Shown: positions 1 through 11,518, counted from the stretch's first letter. The stretch: DNA of 23,440 nt from Rhizophagus sp. LPA8_4_AMF (GCA_021464525.1 JADRCO010001025.1:1-23440), one strand, 5' to 3'. Program-made: numbers and translations. Notes: generated by a model not told the origin, from the letters alone.

Positions 1-634
1 AAAAAAAAAAAAAAAAAAAATTTGTTTAAAGAAAGTAAAGAAGTACTTACTTAAATACAATTTACTTAGTTTATGCTATAACATTGTGTTAATATTTATT
101 GCTTCTAGTTTATAATCGTTTATACAATGAACCAGTTTATTGGTCTGAGCCTAAATAACCGAATTCAAGTGTCTAAATGAAATTGAATTTCTGTATTAAA
201 ATAAAGACTGAAAGTAATCGAAGAACGAATTTAAACATATGAAAAAATCAAATTAAATAATTTGATTTGGAGTATTTGACTTCCTATTTTTGGATTAATC
301 ATTTATTCAATATATAAAACACTTTATTGGCAGAAAACTGCTTTTAAAGAATTTCATTTAACTAATCCAAAATGCAAGCTCTATGAATTGACTTTTTTCA
401 AATATTCATTTAACATGCCTTTTTGAAAGTTATTGTTTACTTTCCTTGTTTCTTAAAAAAATTCTACCCTGATTGTGATAAGGAATTAATGTATCACAAA
501 TTTATAAAGACTTTCCTTAAGAATCGATCGATCGTAAACATTATGATGGAAACAGAATGTGTGACAATTGAAAGCTTGCACTATTGAAATATCAGATCTT
601 CTGCTCCGCGACTCGCTGAAACCTTTCTCTGGTG
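1..634. other. AT-rich gene-free spacer
   Basis: This stretch opens with a 20-base A run and shows no open frame or splice structure that supports a gene on either strand. The only patterned element is a short CG-containing tandem, (ATCG)3, at about 523-534, which is self-complementary. Nothing else can be supported. Confidence 0.6.
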
Positions 635-642
635 ACATAAAT

Positions 643-827
643 TAAGGTTGGTTACCGTAAGTAACAATTACTATGTTTTGATAAGTGGGTTGTAATATTA
701 TAAACAAGTTGTAAATTAGTTGTAACCATTACGCTATTGTGGTTAGCTAAAAGATGGTAATTTTGATTTACAACCATTATAATTATTTGATTTTTAGACT
801 TACAACTATTTACGGCAACCAACACTA
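643..827. mobile_element. hAT-type MITE with 8-bp target-site duplication
   Basis: A 185-bp non-coding element is bounded by imperfect terminal inverted repeats. The left end contains GTTGGTTACCGTAA (647-660) and the right end contains TTACGGCAACCAAC (810-823), whose complement differs at one base. The outer right end reads TAGTGTTGG on the minus strand. The element is flanked by an exact 8-bp direct repeat, ACATAAAT, at 635-642 and 828-835. An 8-bp duplication with a (T/C)AGTGTTGG-like end is typical of hAT-superfamily non-autonomous elements. The interior is AT-rich with repeated forms of TTGTAA/TTACAA and no coding capacity. The structure is read directly; the hAT assignment is inferred from family rules. 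Confidence 0.8.
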
Positions 828-835
828 ACATAAAT

Positions 836-2201
836 ATTATTAAGGATGTTAAATAATTAGGAAAATTTTATTTCGTTCTAGAGCTTCTCAAACCTAGTTC
901 GCAGTAAAATGCAGACAATTTATGGACGTCATCCTGTAATTTATCAATTTACATAAGGAGAACTGAATTATAATTAACAACATTCTTAACGGCTTGTAAA
1001 AATATCAAAAAAAATGTCAACACCCAAGAATCTACAATTCCACATTAGCATAACCGTTTAATTTCGCACTATACTTAACACTGCTAATAAGTAACAGTCG
1101 TAACACGCATTACAAACGTCCAAAGTGTAAATATTTATTTTTCGTGGTTTTATTAAAATATTCTCACTAGTAGCATTACACAAGAATTAATAAAGAATTG
1201 CAAGTAGCAACATTCTTTGATATGCAAATCCTTATTCGGTTAATCCCAATACTATATTCATTATTAATCGCAAGATGTTTTAGTGTCAAATAGGTAAATC
1301 TATAGAGGTATTTCGACATCGTTGTCGTAAAATTCATTGTTCACAATTTACAAAGACATATTTCCAAGCCTTGCAAGTCATCGTTCTTATTCTTCTAAAA
1401 ATATTTTAATGTTATCGGACATAGAATAAACTAATATTAGGTAAATATTATACTCCTTTTTTGCTACAAATATGTTTTTTTTAAAAAAAAGAAATCCATA
1501 ATTTGAATTAATAAAGTATGATATTCTTTTTTTTGTACATACATTGATATTGAAGGCAACCATTATTTATTTGTAATATGTAATCAATTTACTTAAAGCC
1601 AATAATGATTTAATTTTGTAAATTAGTGATGTGGGATAAATAAATAGTAAAAAGATCGGGATTTAAATGGATATAAATATAAACCGGTCATCCAATCATA
1701 TTTAATATAAGGATACATATTCTTCGTAAATTTTTTAGCAAAACATTAATTTATTTGTCGCATATTATAAATTAATACTAATATAAATCGAGTCTATTAG
1801 GAACATGTTACATTTTGCTTAATAAATATTATAAACAATGAATATATAATTAGTACACATTTTGGAGTTTCAGAGTTTTGTACTGTATTTAAAGTATTTG
1901 TTTCATTGTTATTAATTTACCTTTGATAACAAATACGAAATTTCATATAATTGGGCTTAGTTGATTTCATTTCTATAATGAGAATGCTAAGAACCTATTA
2001 AAAATGTGATTTTTTTCCCAAGCTCGATTTAAAATTTTAACCGGATTTTCCTATTAATACTTTAATAGCTTCTCCTGATTGTTACACACGTGCGTTTGCG
2101 GAGTTTTCAACGTACCGCTGCCGTAGTTATTATTGTAGTATAAAATGTTTAAATGATCTAAAAAGAATTTTCAAGTAAAAAAAACTTTATCTCGTACAGA
2201 T
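836..2201. other. AT-rich spacer, promoter side of the F-box gene
   Basis: No gene structure is visible on either strand. The stretch is AT-rich with scattered A and T runs. The last 120 bases contain a slightly GC-richer patch around 2083-2125, with one E-box (annotated separately), and are the likely promoter and 5' UTR of the downstream F-box gene. Confidence 0.5.
2087..2092. promoter_or_regulatory. E-box CACGTG upstream of the F-box gene
   Basis: A palindromic CACGTG lies 110 bp upstream of the proposed ATG, inside the one GC-richer patch of an otherwise AT-rich spacer. CACGTG is the core recognised by bHLH factors of the Cbf1/Pho4/MYC type. A single 6-bp site is weak evidence; its position is its main support. 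Confidence 0.3.
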
Positions 2202-3564
2202 ATGACAAAGAAATTTATAAAAAAAGTTTTTGATTCTCTTATAATTAGGTAAGTTACATATTTTTTCCATACATACATATATATATATTTAAATACTATA
2301 TATATATTTTTTCATGATATTTATTATTATCGTTTATTATTATCATATTTTTAGAAGGTCTAGCTTAAAAAAAAAAGTCAGTTCTCGAAAAATTCAAATT
2401 GTCACAGAAAATGTACCTTCCAAAGTTCATAAAGTACCTAATAATTTAGCATCATATATGATATCAGAAATCTTGCAAGAAATTTTTAATCATTTGGCGG
2501 ATACATTTCCATATAATGGAACATACGATTTACACGCTTATTCAAATTTATATTCATGCATATTAGTTAATAGACATTGGTGTCGGAATGCTATTATAAC
2601 TTTATGGAGACAACCATTTCATCCATGTTTAAATAATGGACAAATGGTTGTAAATATATATTTATCATTTTTAGATGATGAAGAACAAAAATTTCTTTTA
2701 TCTCGAGGAATAAATAATTTACCTTCTCATTGTATCTCAAAAAATTATTTATTCGATTATCCAACATATTTTAAACATTTACATCAACAAAATTTTTATT
2801 TTTCTGTCGAAAATTGGTGTCAAAATAATTTAAAAAAAAGACAAAATGATTCCTCTTATTTATTAATGAATTCTCTATTAAAATTATTTTATAAGAAATC
2901 TGGTCAACTTAGTAGATTTAAATTATATAATTTAATGGGATTAATTGGTGATGGTATGAATAATTTGAATAATTTGAATGATAAAGATAAATATGATGAT
3001 GAATGTTCGGAAATCTCTAAATTTATCTTACCGGTTCAACAATTAACTATTACTGGAACATATGAAAATAGTAGTGGTATGATCTTATTATCCAAATTAT
3101 GTACGAATGTGGTAAGTAAAATGATTTATATGTATTGTGTGTATATATATAATTAATTAATTATTTATATTTCTTTTATTTTATCATAGCGGGAACTTTG
3201 TATAGAAAATTTTTCAACTGCAAAAAATATTGATCACATAATAGAATCACAAAATAATTTAGTATCATTAGAAATAACAAATTTATCTGATCATTCAACA
3301 ATTATTATCCAATCAATCTTATCACAATCTAAATCATTACGTAGGATTAAATTTTATAAGGTAAATTTTTCAGGATGTTGTCAATGGAATTCAATTACGT
3401 TATGTAAAAAATTACAAGTTTTGGAAATTTATTATTGTTTAAATTTAAATTCTTTTATGGTTTTACCTTTAATTAAAACCAAATTTCATCAACTTAGGAG
3501 GGTTAAAATTATAGGTAATGATTGTAATAATCTTGAATATTTGATAAAATTAAAAGATTATTGA
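2202..3564 (+). CDS. F-box protein with leucine-rich-repeat-like C-terminus
   Basis: The three-exon model is 2202-2248, 2355-3111 and 3190-3564, giving 392 residues. Intron 1 has donor GTAAGTTAC and acceptor TTTTTAG; intron 2 has donor GTAAGTAAA and acceptor ATCATAG. All phases agree. The F-box spans about residues 44-100: a hydrophobic ISEILQEIFNHL helix, then SCILVNRHWC and a Trp-containing LWRQPF segment, the usual pattern of fungal F-box proteins (LVNRxWC...LWRxPF). F-box proteins bind Skp1 and present substrates to SCF ubiquitin ligases. The C-terminal half has repeated Leu/Ile/Asn segments (LCIENFS, LVSLEITNLS, LRRIKFYKVNFS, LQVLEIYYCLNL) that resemble degenerate leucine-rich repeats and are probably the substrate-binding part. 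The short first exon (MTKKFIKKVFDSLII) was preferred because the ATG frame at 2314 would begin inside the intron with a low-complexity Ile/Tyr run. The substrate is unknown. Confidence 0.8.
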
Positions 3565-5034
3565 AAATTAGTATAGTACGTTGGTATTTTTTACATTCCG
3601 TATCGAAGTATAGTATCATTTTTTTTTAAAATAGTACGTATTTTTTGTTTATACGCATGATTTAAATTATACGTAATCGGAAGTATATTAAAAATCATAA
3701 AATCACATGTAAATTTAACAAACTACGGTCACATGAATTTTTAGCCCGCGTTAGAGTAACATAGATTTCACTAACCGAAAAAAAACTAAGTTCTTTCACA
3801 TAAAATAATCACATTTTACTGATTTTAACATACTATATATTACAAAAGTATTCATATACTGTATAATTGATATACAATTGGTTTACAAGTATTATATAAA
3901 TCTTAAAAAATGTATGAACTACAGTATAATTTCGGCCAGATTGATCTTAATTCCAGCTATTATTGCACTTCAAATTATCATGAAAAACTATTTTGTAAAA
4001 AAAAGTTTAAAAGTTTTAAATTTGAAGTAATTATTAGAAATTCCTTTAATTTCCTATAATTTAGATAAATTTGTTCAGAAGAAAACATTTTTTCAAAAAA
4101 TTACTTGTAAGCAAACTTATTATTTAATTAAAGAAAATTTTAAGGATTATTTCAAATCTAAACTTTTTTTATAAAATAAGCATTACTAAATCTCATTACA
4201 GGTAATTCTCACCATACTAGCATTTAATGGGCAAAATTTCATGATATTTTTAATTCTACTCAAAATTCTACCTTAATTCTGGTAAAATAAAAATTAATAC
4301 TCTTATAAAATAATTTAGTAATTACAAATTTTAAAAAATCTGATAATTGTAAGAAAATAATTCAGTTTAAAAGTCAATAAATTAAAGAATTAAAAATTTT
4401 ATCTAAATAAAGGAATATATTATACAATTTTTTATATATGTAATTATATATATTATAATTATAATAAAAAATTATATAATAAAATTAAAATTAATTATTA
4501 TTTTTTTAAATATAATTTCAGTTTAGTAGATTTTTTTTTTTTTTAAGTTGTTGCAATGCATTTATTGATTTAATTAAAGTCACAATGAGTTATATGCAAA
4601 CTCAGAAGCTTACTACTCAACTTAATTATATTTATCAATAAACCACCCACCATCTATTTAAAAATCCCATGTGTGTATTGCCAAGCTTATTTTACCTGTA
4701 TGAGTAACCTTTATGTAAAACAAAAGTGCTTTTAGCCAAATGGCCTCATAGTCTAAGAAATGCAGAAGACACACTATGTAAACAAGAAAATGAGAAAAAA
4801 AGAAAATATTTTATCAAAAGTACTATTAAAGAAACAATAAAAGAAAAAGAAAAAACTAATCTAAAACTATGCAAGTAAAAGAAAACAGAGGCTATTTTAA
4901 TAGGGGTTTTAAACTTTTGGTTTATTTTATTTAATATAATAAATAGTAAATTTGTATTTAAATATTTTAGATTTTTTTGAATTTTATTTTTTAATTAACT
5001 AATTCTATTAAATTTTATTTCTTTTGTATTTAAA
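3565..5034. other. AT-rich spacer without recognisable genes
   Basis: No coding or RNA gene could be supported on either strand. Long A and T runs are frequent. Between about 4770 and 4890 the plus strand is strongly purine-rich (AAGAAA and AGAAAA runs), just before the pyrimidine-rich block that follows. Confidence 0.5.
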
Positions 5035-5290
5035 CTTAACTTTTTTTTTTATTTTTTGATATTTATTTTATTTTTTTATTTTGTTTTCCATTTCATTTTA
5101 CATTGGGTTTTAGTTTCATTTTTGGTTTTTATCTTATTTTTCCATTTATTTTTATTACCCTTAGAATTTTTGGTTTTGATTTCAGTTACAGTTTATTATT
5201 ATTCTTATTTGATTTTGATGATATTTATTTTTTCTTTTCTTTGATTATTTTACTTTGTTTTTGGTTGATTTCAATTTTTTATAAAAAATA
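5035..5290. repeat. T-rich low-complexity tract
   Basis: About 255 bases are dominated by T runs broken by single A, G or C residues on the plus strand. Two overlapping frames of about 60 codons stay open here, but they encode only Phe/Ile/Leu/Tyr-rich strings, which any T-rich sequence would give. There is no start context, splice site or domain. It is read as low-complexity sequence, perhaps a decayed simple repeat. Confidence 0.6.
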
Positions 5291-6856
5291 AAAAATTAAT
5301 TTAACATTCAAGATGAATCTAATTTTTTATTTGCCTTTAGTAATTATTACATCATCCAAAAATAAATAATTAATAAAAAACATATATTTCTATTAAAAAA
5401 AAGATCCTTTAAAAAAAAATATAGTTTTTTTTACTACAATATTAAATATTTGTGAAACCGATGCGCGTGATACAGTAGCCAATTTTATTTTTATATCACA
5501 TGATGGTAGCATTGATGGCCATCATATATTATTCACAGGACCGAATGATTGGATAAAAATAAAAACTTTTATCGTTCTGACACGTTGTAGAAGAAGAAAA
5601 TAATTCAGGGATAATGCAAATTTATGTATGACTGTACCGGAGATAATCCTAACTACGCTTCGCTCCGGGTAATAAGCTTTATATAGACTTTCATTTAGAT
5701 CATTTTTTATTTTAAGTGATTTAAAATAGATATTATAGTGGTATTATTTATATATAGAAATATATCATTCAGTCTATGAAGTTTATTTGGGTGAAAAAAA
5801 AGTATGTATCAATGAATTATTAAATAAATGACTTCTTCCAAAACTTTTGATAGTTCATTTTTATATTCCCAAGTTTGTAGAAACTCTTTCAATATATTTA
5901 TATTTGCATACAAATAAAAAGTATTATACATACTATTTTTAAGAAAAACGTACAATACTGAAATCGGATTTATCGGACGAATTAAAATTCTTATCTTTAT
6001 TATGTAAATGTAACTTTTCATGAATTTCAAGTTGAAATTATGATATTGACCAATATAGAAATTTTTATGCACAATTGCACATTATGAACATATAATTAAT
6101 TCTATAAATTTCCATTTTTCATAATTTGCTCTATTTCAAAATATGTAAATGAAACTCACCTATAGTTTAAATTAGTATATTAGAATTTTTAATATAAATT
6201 AATTAAATTATGTAATGGTTATCTCACATTCATATCATCACGGATAAACTTTAATTATTAGCCAATTACTAGAAATTATTGCGTTATTCTATTCCGACAT
6301 ATCATATGAATATCCTAATGATCATTTTTCATTTGATCTTAAAATATCAAAAATTTTCTCTTCCCCCCTTAAATTCCTTTTATGAATTTCCTGATTTCAA
6401 CATCAAAATCAAGTGTAAATATTTTAAAACCATTTTTAAAAAGTAAAAAAATTATTTGTTTCTCACTAAAATGAAAAAAATTCATTTTTCATTGGTAATA
6501 CGAATGATCAACTGGTCTTAAAATTTAATAATGATACATGTGAAATAATAAAGTAATCTTGTGATGAAATGGCGTACTTCTTTTTTTTTTTTATTTAGAT
6601 ACTTTAAAAAAAAAAATCCATCATCACAGTATAATTATTAAAATGTGCGAAAATTTGGCGGAAATGACAAATCAATTCAAACAATAAAGCTTTTTTTTTC
6701 TTTCTTCTCAAAAATATGACGAAATATTTATTTATATTCACAAGGGAAAAAAAAAGTGTAGGAAATTAAATGTCATTTAATAAAAGTGTGACTTGTATGT
6801 TAAAATAATTATTAACCACCTGCAAAATTAAAGTTTCCCATAATTGTAGCTTTCAG

Positions 6857-6861
6857 CCAAT
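6857..6861 (+). promoter_or_regulatory. CCAAT box upstream of the copper ATPase gene
   Basis: CAGCCAATAG carries a CCAAT pentamer in the flanking context favoured by the HAP/NF-Y complex, 284 bp before the ATG at 7145. It is supported only by motif and position. Confidence 0.35.
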
Positions 6862-6978
6862 AGCAAAAAATGCGAGATTTATTAAACCGCAAATTATTAC
6901 TGTAATCGGTAATCTCAAATTCAGGAGAAAATCAATTTTCCCCTAGATAGTAAGTGGTAAATCGGCAAAAATCCCTCA

Positions 6979-6986
6979 TATAAAAA
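6979..6986 (+). promoter_or_regulatory. TATA-like element of the copper ATPase gene
   Basis: TATAAAAA follows a short GC-containing patch and lies 159 bp before the ATG at 7145, a plausible distance for a fungal core promoter with a 5' UTR of about 100 bases. In such AT-rich DNA similar strings occur by chance, so confidence is low. Confidence 0.3.
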
Positions 6987-7144
6987 CAATATTGTGGGGT
7001 CATTAGATCAATAGTATTAAATGTATTTCCCAAAATGAATTGATTCAAAAGAACTGTAAGAATAGATATAAATAGAAATTACAAATGATCTCTTTTTTTT
7101 TCTCTGTGAACTTTTATTATACCTTCCCATTATAAAAAAGAAAC

Positions 7145-10100
7145 ATGAAAAAAACGGACAAGAAAATATCAAAGGCAAACTTCTCTTTGTCAGGTTTAAC
7201 TTGTGCAAGTTGTGTTCTTTCTACTGAAAACACATTAAAGAAACTTTCAGGTTTAAATCCCACTACAATTAACGTCAATTTATTAATGAGTAATGCTACT
7301 TTTGAATTCGATGAAAATGTAATAAATCCTGAACAAATTAAACAAGCCATAATTAACTCAGGTTTTAACGTCGAAGATATTAAAATTGAAAAAAAGTACA
7401 ATGATTCTTCCAAACCGCAAAACACTCTTAATGATGGTCATGATACTGAACTCAATATTTCATTTCAAGAAGGCGAAACTTCATCCCATGATACAATTAC
7501 AAAATTAGCTGTTAGTGGTATGACTTGTGCTTCCTGTGTAAGCTCAGTTCAATACTCTCTAGAATCGGTACCAGGCGTAGAATACGCTCATGTTAATTTA
7601 CTTACTGCCGAAGCAAGTATCAAACACAATTTAAATATGATCGGTCCACGTGATCTTATAAAAATTATTGAAGAAAGTGGTTTTGGTGCTGAACTTATTA
7701 AGAGGGATAGATCTAATAATAATGGAAATTCAATTCGACGTCGTGCTGAACAATATCAAAAACTTCTTCGTAACAGATTTTTGGCCTCATTATGTTTCTC
7801 TATCCCAACAGCATTAATTTCAATGGTATTCATGATGATATTTCATAATCCTGTAATTTCACATCAGATCATTCCCGGTTTGGAAGTTGGAACCGTAATT
7901 TTATTCGCTCTTGCTACTCCTGTTCAATTTGGACTTGGTTATCCTTTTTATTTAAAAGGTATTCGTTCAGTATGGTATTCTCGTCAAGCAAATATGGATA
8001 CTTTGGTAGCGATTGGAACCACTGTTGCATATTTTGGGTCAATTTTAAATGTTTTGATCCCAATTCTTCGAAAATCTGAAGAACCTGGTTATCAATTCTT
8101 TGAAACTAGCGTCTTTCTTATCACTTTTATTTGGCTTGGAAGATGGATGGAAGCTAAAGTGAAGGGTAAAACTTTTGAAACGATAACTAAACTTATGGAA
8201 TTACAACCGGAAAAAGCTACTCTTATCACTCTTAGTTATGATGAAAACAAACAAGAAATTATTAACGAAAAAGAAATTGATATGGATCTCGTTCAAGGTA
8301 AAATTGTCAAAAGAATTTTTTTTTTTTATATATTATAATATTTTTTTTTGTATTACTTATTTTTTTTATTTTTAAAAAATCAATTTAGTTAACGATATTC
8401 TTAAAGTGAATCCTGGAGCAAAAATCCCATGCGATGGTTAGTATATATTAAGTAATAATTCGCATCGTTCTTTATAACACAGAGTTTAAAACTATTTACA
8501 TATTAATATTTTAGGTAAGATATTCCGAGGTACCACATCTTTGGACGAATCAATGTTAACAGGCGAATCTATACCCGTGACGAAAGGAGTTGATGACGAA
8601 GTTATATCCGCAACAGTAAATTTGTCATCAATGATTTGGATAAAAGCGACACGTGTTGGTTCTGATACAACACTTTCACGTATTATTGAATTAGTACAAA
8701 CAGCTCAATCAAGTAAAAAGGCACCAATTGAAGCATTAGCCGATAAAATTGCACAAGTATTTGTTCCGGTCGTTATATCAATAGCAATTCTTGATTTCAT
8801 TATATGGGTATCTCTTGGTGCTGCCGGTAAGATTCCAAAAGATTGGATACCCAATAATGAACCATATCAAACATTTTCTTTATTCTTTGCTATATCTGTA
8901 ATGGTTATTGCATGTCCTTGTGCCATGGGTTTAGCCTCTCCCACTGCTATTATGGTTGGAACTGGTCTTGCAGCTCGATTTGGTATTTTGATAAAAGGTG
9001 GTGGTGAAGCTATTGAAACAACTTTTCGTCTTGATACTATCGCATTTGACAAAACTGGAACATTGACCTATGGAAAACCAAAGGTCGTTTGTGCAAAATT
9101 TTTTGGGAAAGAATTGCAAGATATAAGTATAGAAAAAGTTCGTGAATTATATCTTCAAATCATTGGAACTGTTGAATCTTCAAGTGATCACCCATTGGCC
9201 AAAGCTGTCGCTCAGTATACTTCCTCAAAAATTACATTTTCAAATAATGTCATATTGAAAAGTGTGACCGAATTTCCTGGAAAAGGGCTTCGAGCTGAAG
9301 TGGAAGTTAATGATCCTCTTGCAAGTGAATTATTACCTACTAAAAATCCTGGTTCAACATTTAATGTATTTATTGGTAATGAAAGGTGGCTTAAAGAGAA
9401 TGGATGCGTTTATCCTTTTCTTAGTGAAAATGAAGTCGGTTCAAATGTTGAAAAATGGAAAAACCTCGGTTATTCAATAATTCTTGTTGGATTATCCTTT
9501 TTTGAATCATCCAATGGTTATATTCTTGCACAAATGGGAATTGCTGACACTCCAAGACCAGATGCTGCCAAAACCGTTTCCGAATTAATTGCTCGTGGAA
9601 TTGAAGTTTGGATGATTACAGGAGATAATCCTATAACGGCTAAGGCTATTGCTAAAAAACTTGGAATCGAGAATGTTCTAGCTGAAGTAACACCTGAAAT
9701 GAAAGCAGAGAAAATTAAATGGTTACAACGTAAAGGACGCCCATTAAAAAAATCAAATATATTTACTAAATTATTTACTCCCCAAGTTGATATTGAAATA
9801 ACGAGAAAAGCTATAGTTGCAATGATTGGTGATGGTATTAATGATTCACCTGCTCTCGCACAATCAGATTTACCAATATCAGTAGCAAGTGCTACAGATG
9901 TCGCTATAGAATCGGCTTCTATTATTTTAACAAGGTCAACTTTAAGTTCTTTAATTACGTTAATAGCACTTTCTAAAGCTATAATATGGAGGATCAGATA
10001 TAATTTCTTATGGGCTTATATTTACAATTCTTTAGCGATACCTATTGCAGCCGGTGTTTTCTTTCCCGCATTTAAATATAGTCTTAGACCTGAACTTGCT

Positions 10101-10181
10101 AGTTTATCAATGGCAGTTAGTTCTATTAGTGTAATATTAAGTAGTTTATGGTTGAAAAGATTTAAAGAACCTAAAAAATAA
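7145..10181 (+). CDS. CCC2: Cu(+)-transporting P1B-type ATPase (CCC2/ATP7 type)
   Basis: The exons are 7145-8297, 8389-8436 and 8515-10181, giving 955 residues; yeast Ccc2 has about 1000. Both introns are GT-AG in phase 1, and the 48-base middle exon restores QVNDILKVNPGAKIPCDG in the actuator domain. Two N-terminal heavy-metal-associated domains carry GLTCASC (Cys20, Cys23) and GMTCASC (Cys128, Cys131). Four membrane helices follow (about residues 210-340). The rest holds actuator TGES (416-419), the membrane CPC site (534-536) that marks Cu/Ag pumps, the phosphorylated DKTG (Asp579), the nucleotide-domain SDHPL (His626), TGDN (769-772), GDGIND (839-844) and the late-helix YN and MAVSS residues of Cu(+)-ATPases. 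The enzyme moves Cu(+) from an Atx1-type chaperone into the Golgi lumen, where multicopper oxidases such as Fet3 are loaded. All catalytic residues are intact. The presence of two metal-binding domains is as in fungal Ccc2. AATAAA at 10239-10244 could be its polyadenylation signal. Confidence 0.95.
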
Positions 10182-10597
10182 AATTTAGTAGTATAATAAA
10201 TTTAATAATATAATAGAATTCAGAATATAGAAATAACAAATAAATAATATTTTCGTTTGATTGATATGTACAATGGTGATAAATAACCAAATCTGTTATT
10301 AGTAATTATTACATATCGTATTATATAAGAAGCAATTACGTTATAAAAATAGTCGAATATTATATAATATTGTTTTCTAACATGTTCTAAACAATTATAT
10401 AAACGATGACATCAAAAAGATGAAAAAGAATTTAACGATCTCATTTTGATTTTATAATAGGGCCTATATAGTTCGAAATAGATAATATTTAATTGTTTAC
10501 ATAAGATTAGTGTGAGAAAGGAAAGATACAACAATTACAACAATTAAATATAAAGGTCATCAGAATTCAGAAAACTTTTTTCGAAGCGTAACTAGCC
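10182..10597. other. 3' end of the ATPase gene and 5' region of the Crinkler-like gene
   Basis: This is AT-rich non-coding sequence. The first 70 bases contain AATAAA-like signals, including one at 10239-10244, that could end the upstream transcript. No distinct promoter motif stands out. The base composition becomes less AT-biased about 40 bases before the ATG at 10598. Confidence 0.5.
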
Positions 10598-10906
10598 ATG
10601 CATTCTATTCGGCTTTTTTGTCTTGTTAAAGGAGAAGGAACTATGCGCGCCTTCGCAATAACAATTAATAAGAATGAGACCATTAGTGACCTCAAAAAGA
10701 AAATCAGGTTAGATCAACCACGAGCTTTCACCAAAACTGATAGCAAAGATCTTAGATTATGGATGGTAAATGTTCGCGACGATGGGCAAGATGAGATCAG
10801 ATGCAATGTAGAGTTAATGCCGACACGAGAAATTGAAGAATATTGGCCCGAAACACCGGCAAAAAACCGCATTCATGTTGTAGTTGAACGATTGACTCGA
10901 CGATAA
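10598..10906 (+). CDS. Stand-alone Crinkler-type ubiquitin-like N-terminal domain protein
   Basis: This is an intronless frame of 102 residues. It starts with LFCLVKGEG (residues 6-14), followed by AFAITINKNETISDLKKKIR, the beta-beta-helix layout of the ubiquitin-like header domain of Crinkler (CRN) proteins. It continues with DLRLWMVNV and ends with MPTREIEEYWPETPAKNRIHVVVERL, which resembles the usual end of this header domain in glomeromycete CRN proteins. The normal C-terminal effector domain (often nuclease- or kinase-like) is absent, because a TAA follows RLTRR. No downstream exon with a matching frame was found before the converging HAUS2 gene. The first ATG was chosen because the next Met (residue 16) would remove the LFCLV strand. 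Codons are less AT-biased than in neighbouring genes. It may be a truncated CRN, a solo-domain gene, or a gene split by rearrangement. The header domain call is firm; any effector activity is not shown. Confidence 0.75.
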   Translation: MHSIRLFCLVKGEGTMRAFAITINKNETISDLKKKIRLDQPRAFTKTDSKDLRLWMVNVRDDGQDEIRCNVELMPTREIEEYWPETPAKNRIHVVVERLTRR

Positions 10907-11341
10907 ACCAAGGGTAAATATCATAAACTAGTTGTATTCGTGATTTAAGTCACTATACTGAAGATATTTAGGATTTCACTTTTCATTAACATTAGTTGCC
11001 AATTAATACGTTTAATACGAGAAACAAGATTAAATGCTAGATTCATAAAACTCTAATTGAATATTTACTTTAACTATGTCTTAGCAATTGGTCGTTTAAA
11101 TTTAAATTTTTCAAATAGTTAATAAGACTTACGATTTTTTGTAATTATTGTATTTGAACATAAGAAATATGAATAATTATTTCAGATTTATTTATTATTG
11201 AAAATTGTGAAAATAAATCAAGATTATTTGTTATTTTTTCTTGAAAAATATTAAAGGTACAAGATGCAATCTATGTTTGGTAATACTTTTATATTCTAAT
11301 GATTTTATTTACAAGAATGATGATTCCATTGATATGGTAAA
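10907..11341. other. Convergent 3' spacer between the Crinkler-like gene and HAUS2
   Basis: This AT-rich stretch lies tail-to-tail between the two genes. No coding continuation of the Crinkler frame was found: the frame closes at 10906 and no frame with Crinkler C-terminal features follows. No other element can be supported. Confidence 0.5.
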
Positions 11342-11482
11342 TTAATCTTTACCTTTTCCTGCGTCAATATCATACATTTGCTTTAAAAATTGTCTAACTC
11401 TCTCAAGACTATCAAAATAATTTCCATACATTGCAGCTAAAGATTTAATTCCATAGATTTTATTACTCTGAATAAATAATAT

Positions 11483-11518
<36 letters not shown>

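Larger units (their letters stand above)
5291..7144. other. Spacer and 5' region of the copper ATPase gene
   Basis: Most of this is AT-rich and shows no gene. A GC-richer island lies at about 5456-5670. It includes the small inverted repeat CCGGAG (5637-5642) / CTCCGG (5663-5668) around a 20-base loop, and the 10-bp palindrome GATGGCCATC in the patch near 5515. It may be a transposon or repeat fragment. An 87-codon minus-strand frame at 5809-6072 is open but matches nothing known. The last 300 bases carry promoter-like elements that are annotated separately. Confidence 0.45.

Noticed and set aside
4736..4790. tRNA-like string GCCTCATAGTCTAAG
   Set aside because: It recalls the 5' part of a leucine tRNA, but no acceptor pairing, anticodon arm or T-loop consensus (GTTCGAAT type) follows within tRNA length.
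5056..5291. Two overlapping open frames of about 62 codons each
   Set aside because: They lie in a T-rich simple tract and encode Phe/Ile/Leu strings only; both frames stay open because of composition.
5809..6072. Minus-strand frame of 87 codons
   Set aside because: The last third (ILKEFLQTWEYKNELSKVLEE) looks mildly protein-like, but there is no domain, splice support or recognisable family, and the first half is AT-driven Ile/Tyr/Asn sequence.
7117..7425. Minus-strand frame of 102 codons over the start of the copper ATPase
   Set aside because: It is antisense to the first metal-binding domain of a clearly identified gene and has no features of its own.
8867..9119. Two minus-strand frames over the ATPase core
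   Set aside because: They are mirror frames of the CPC and DKTG region.
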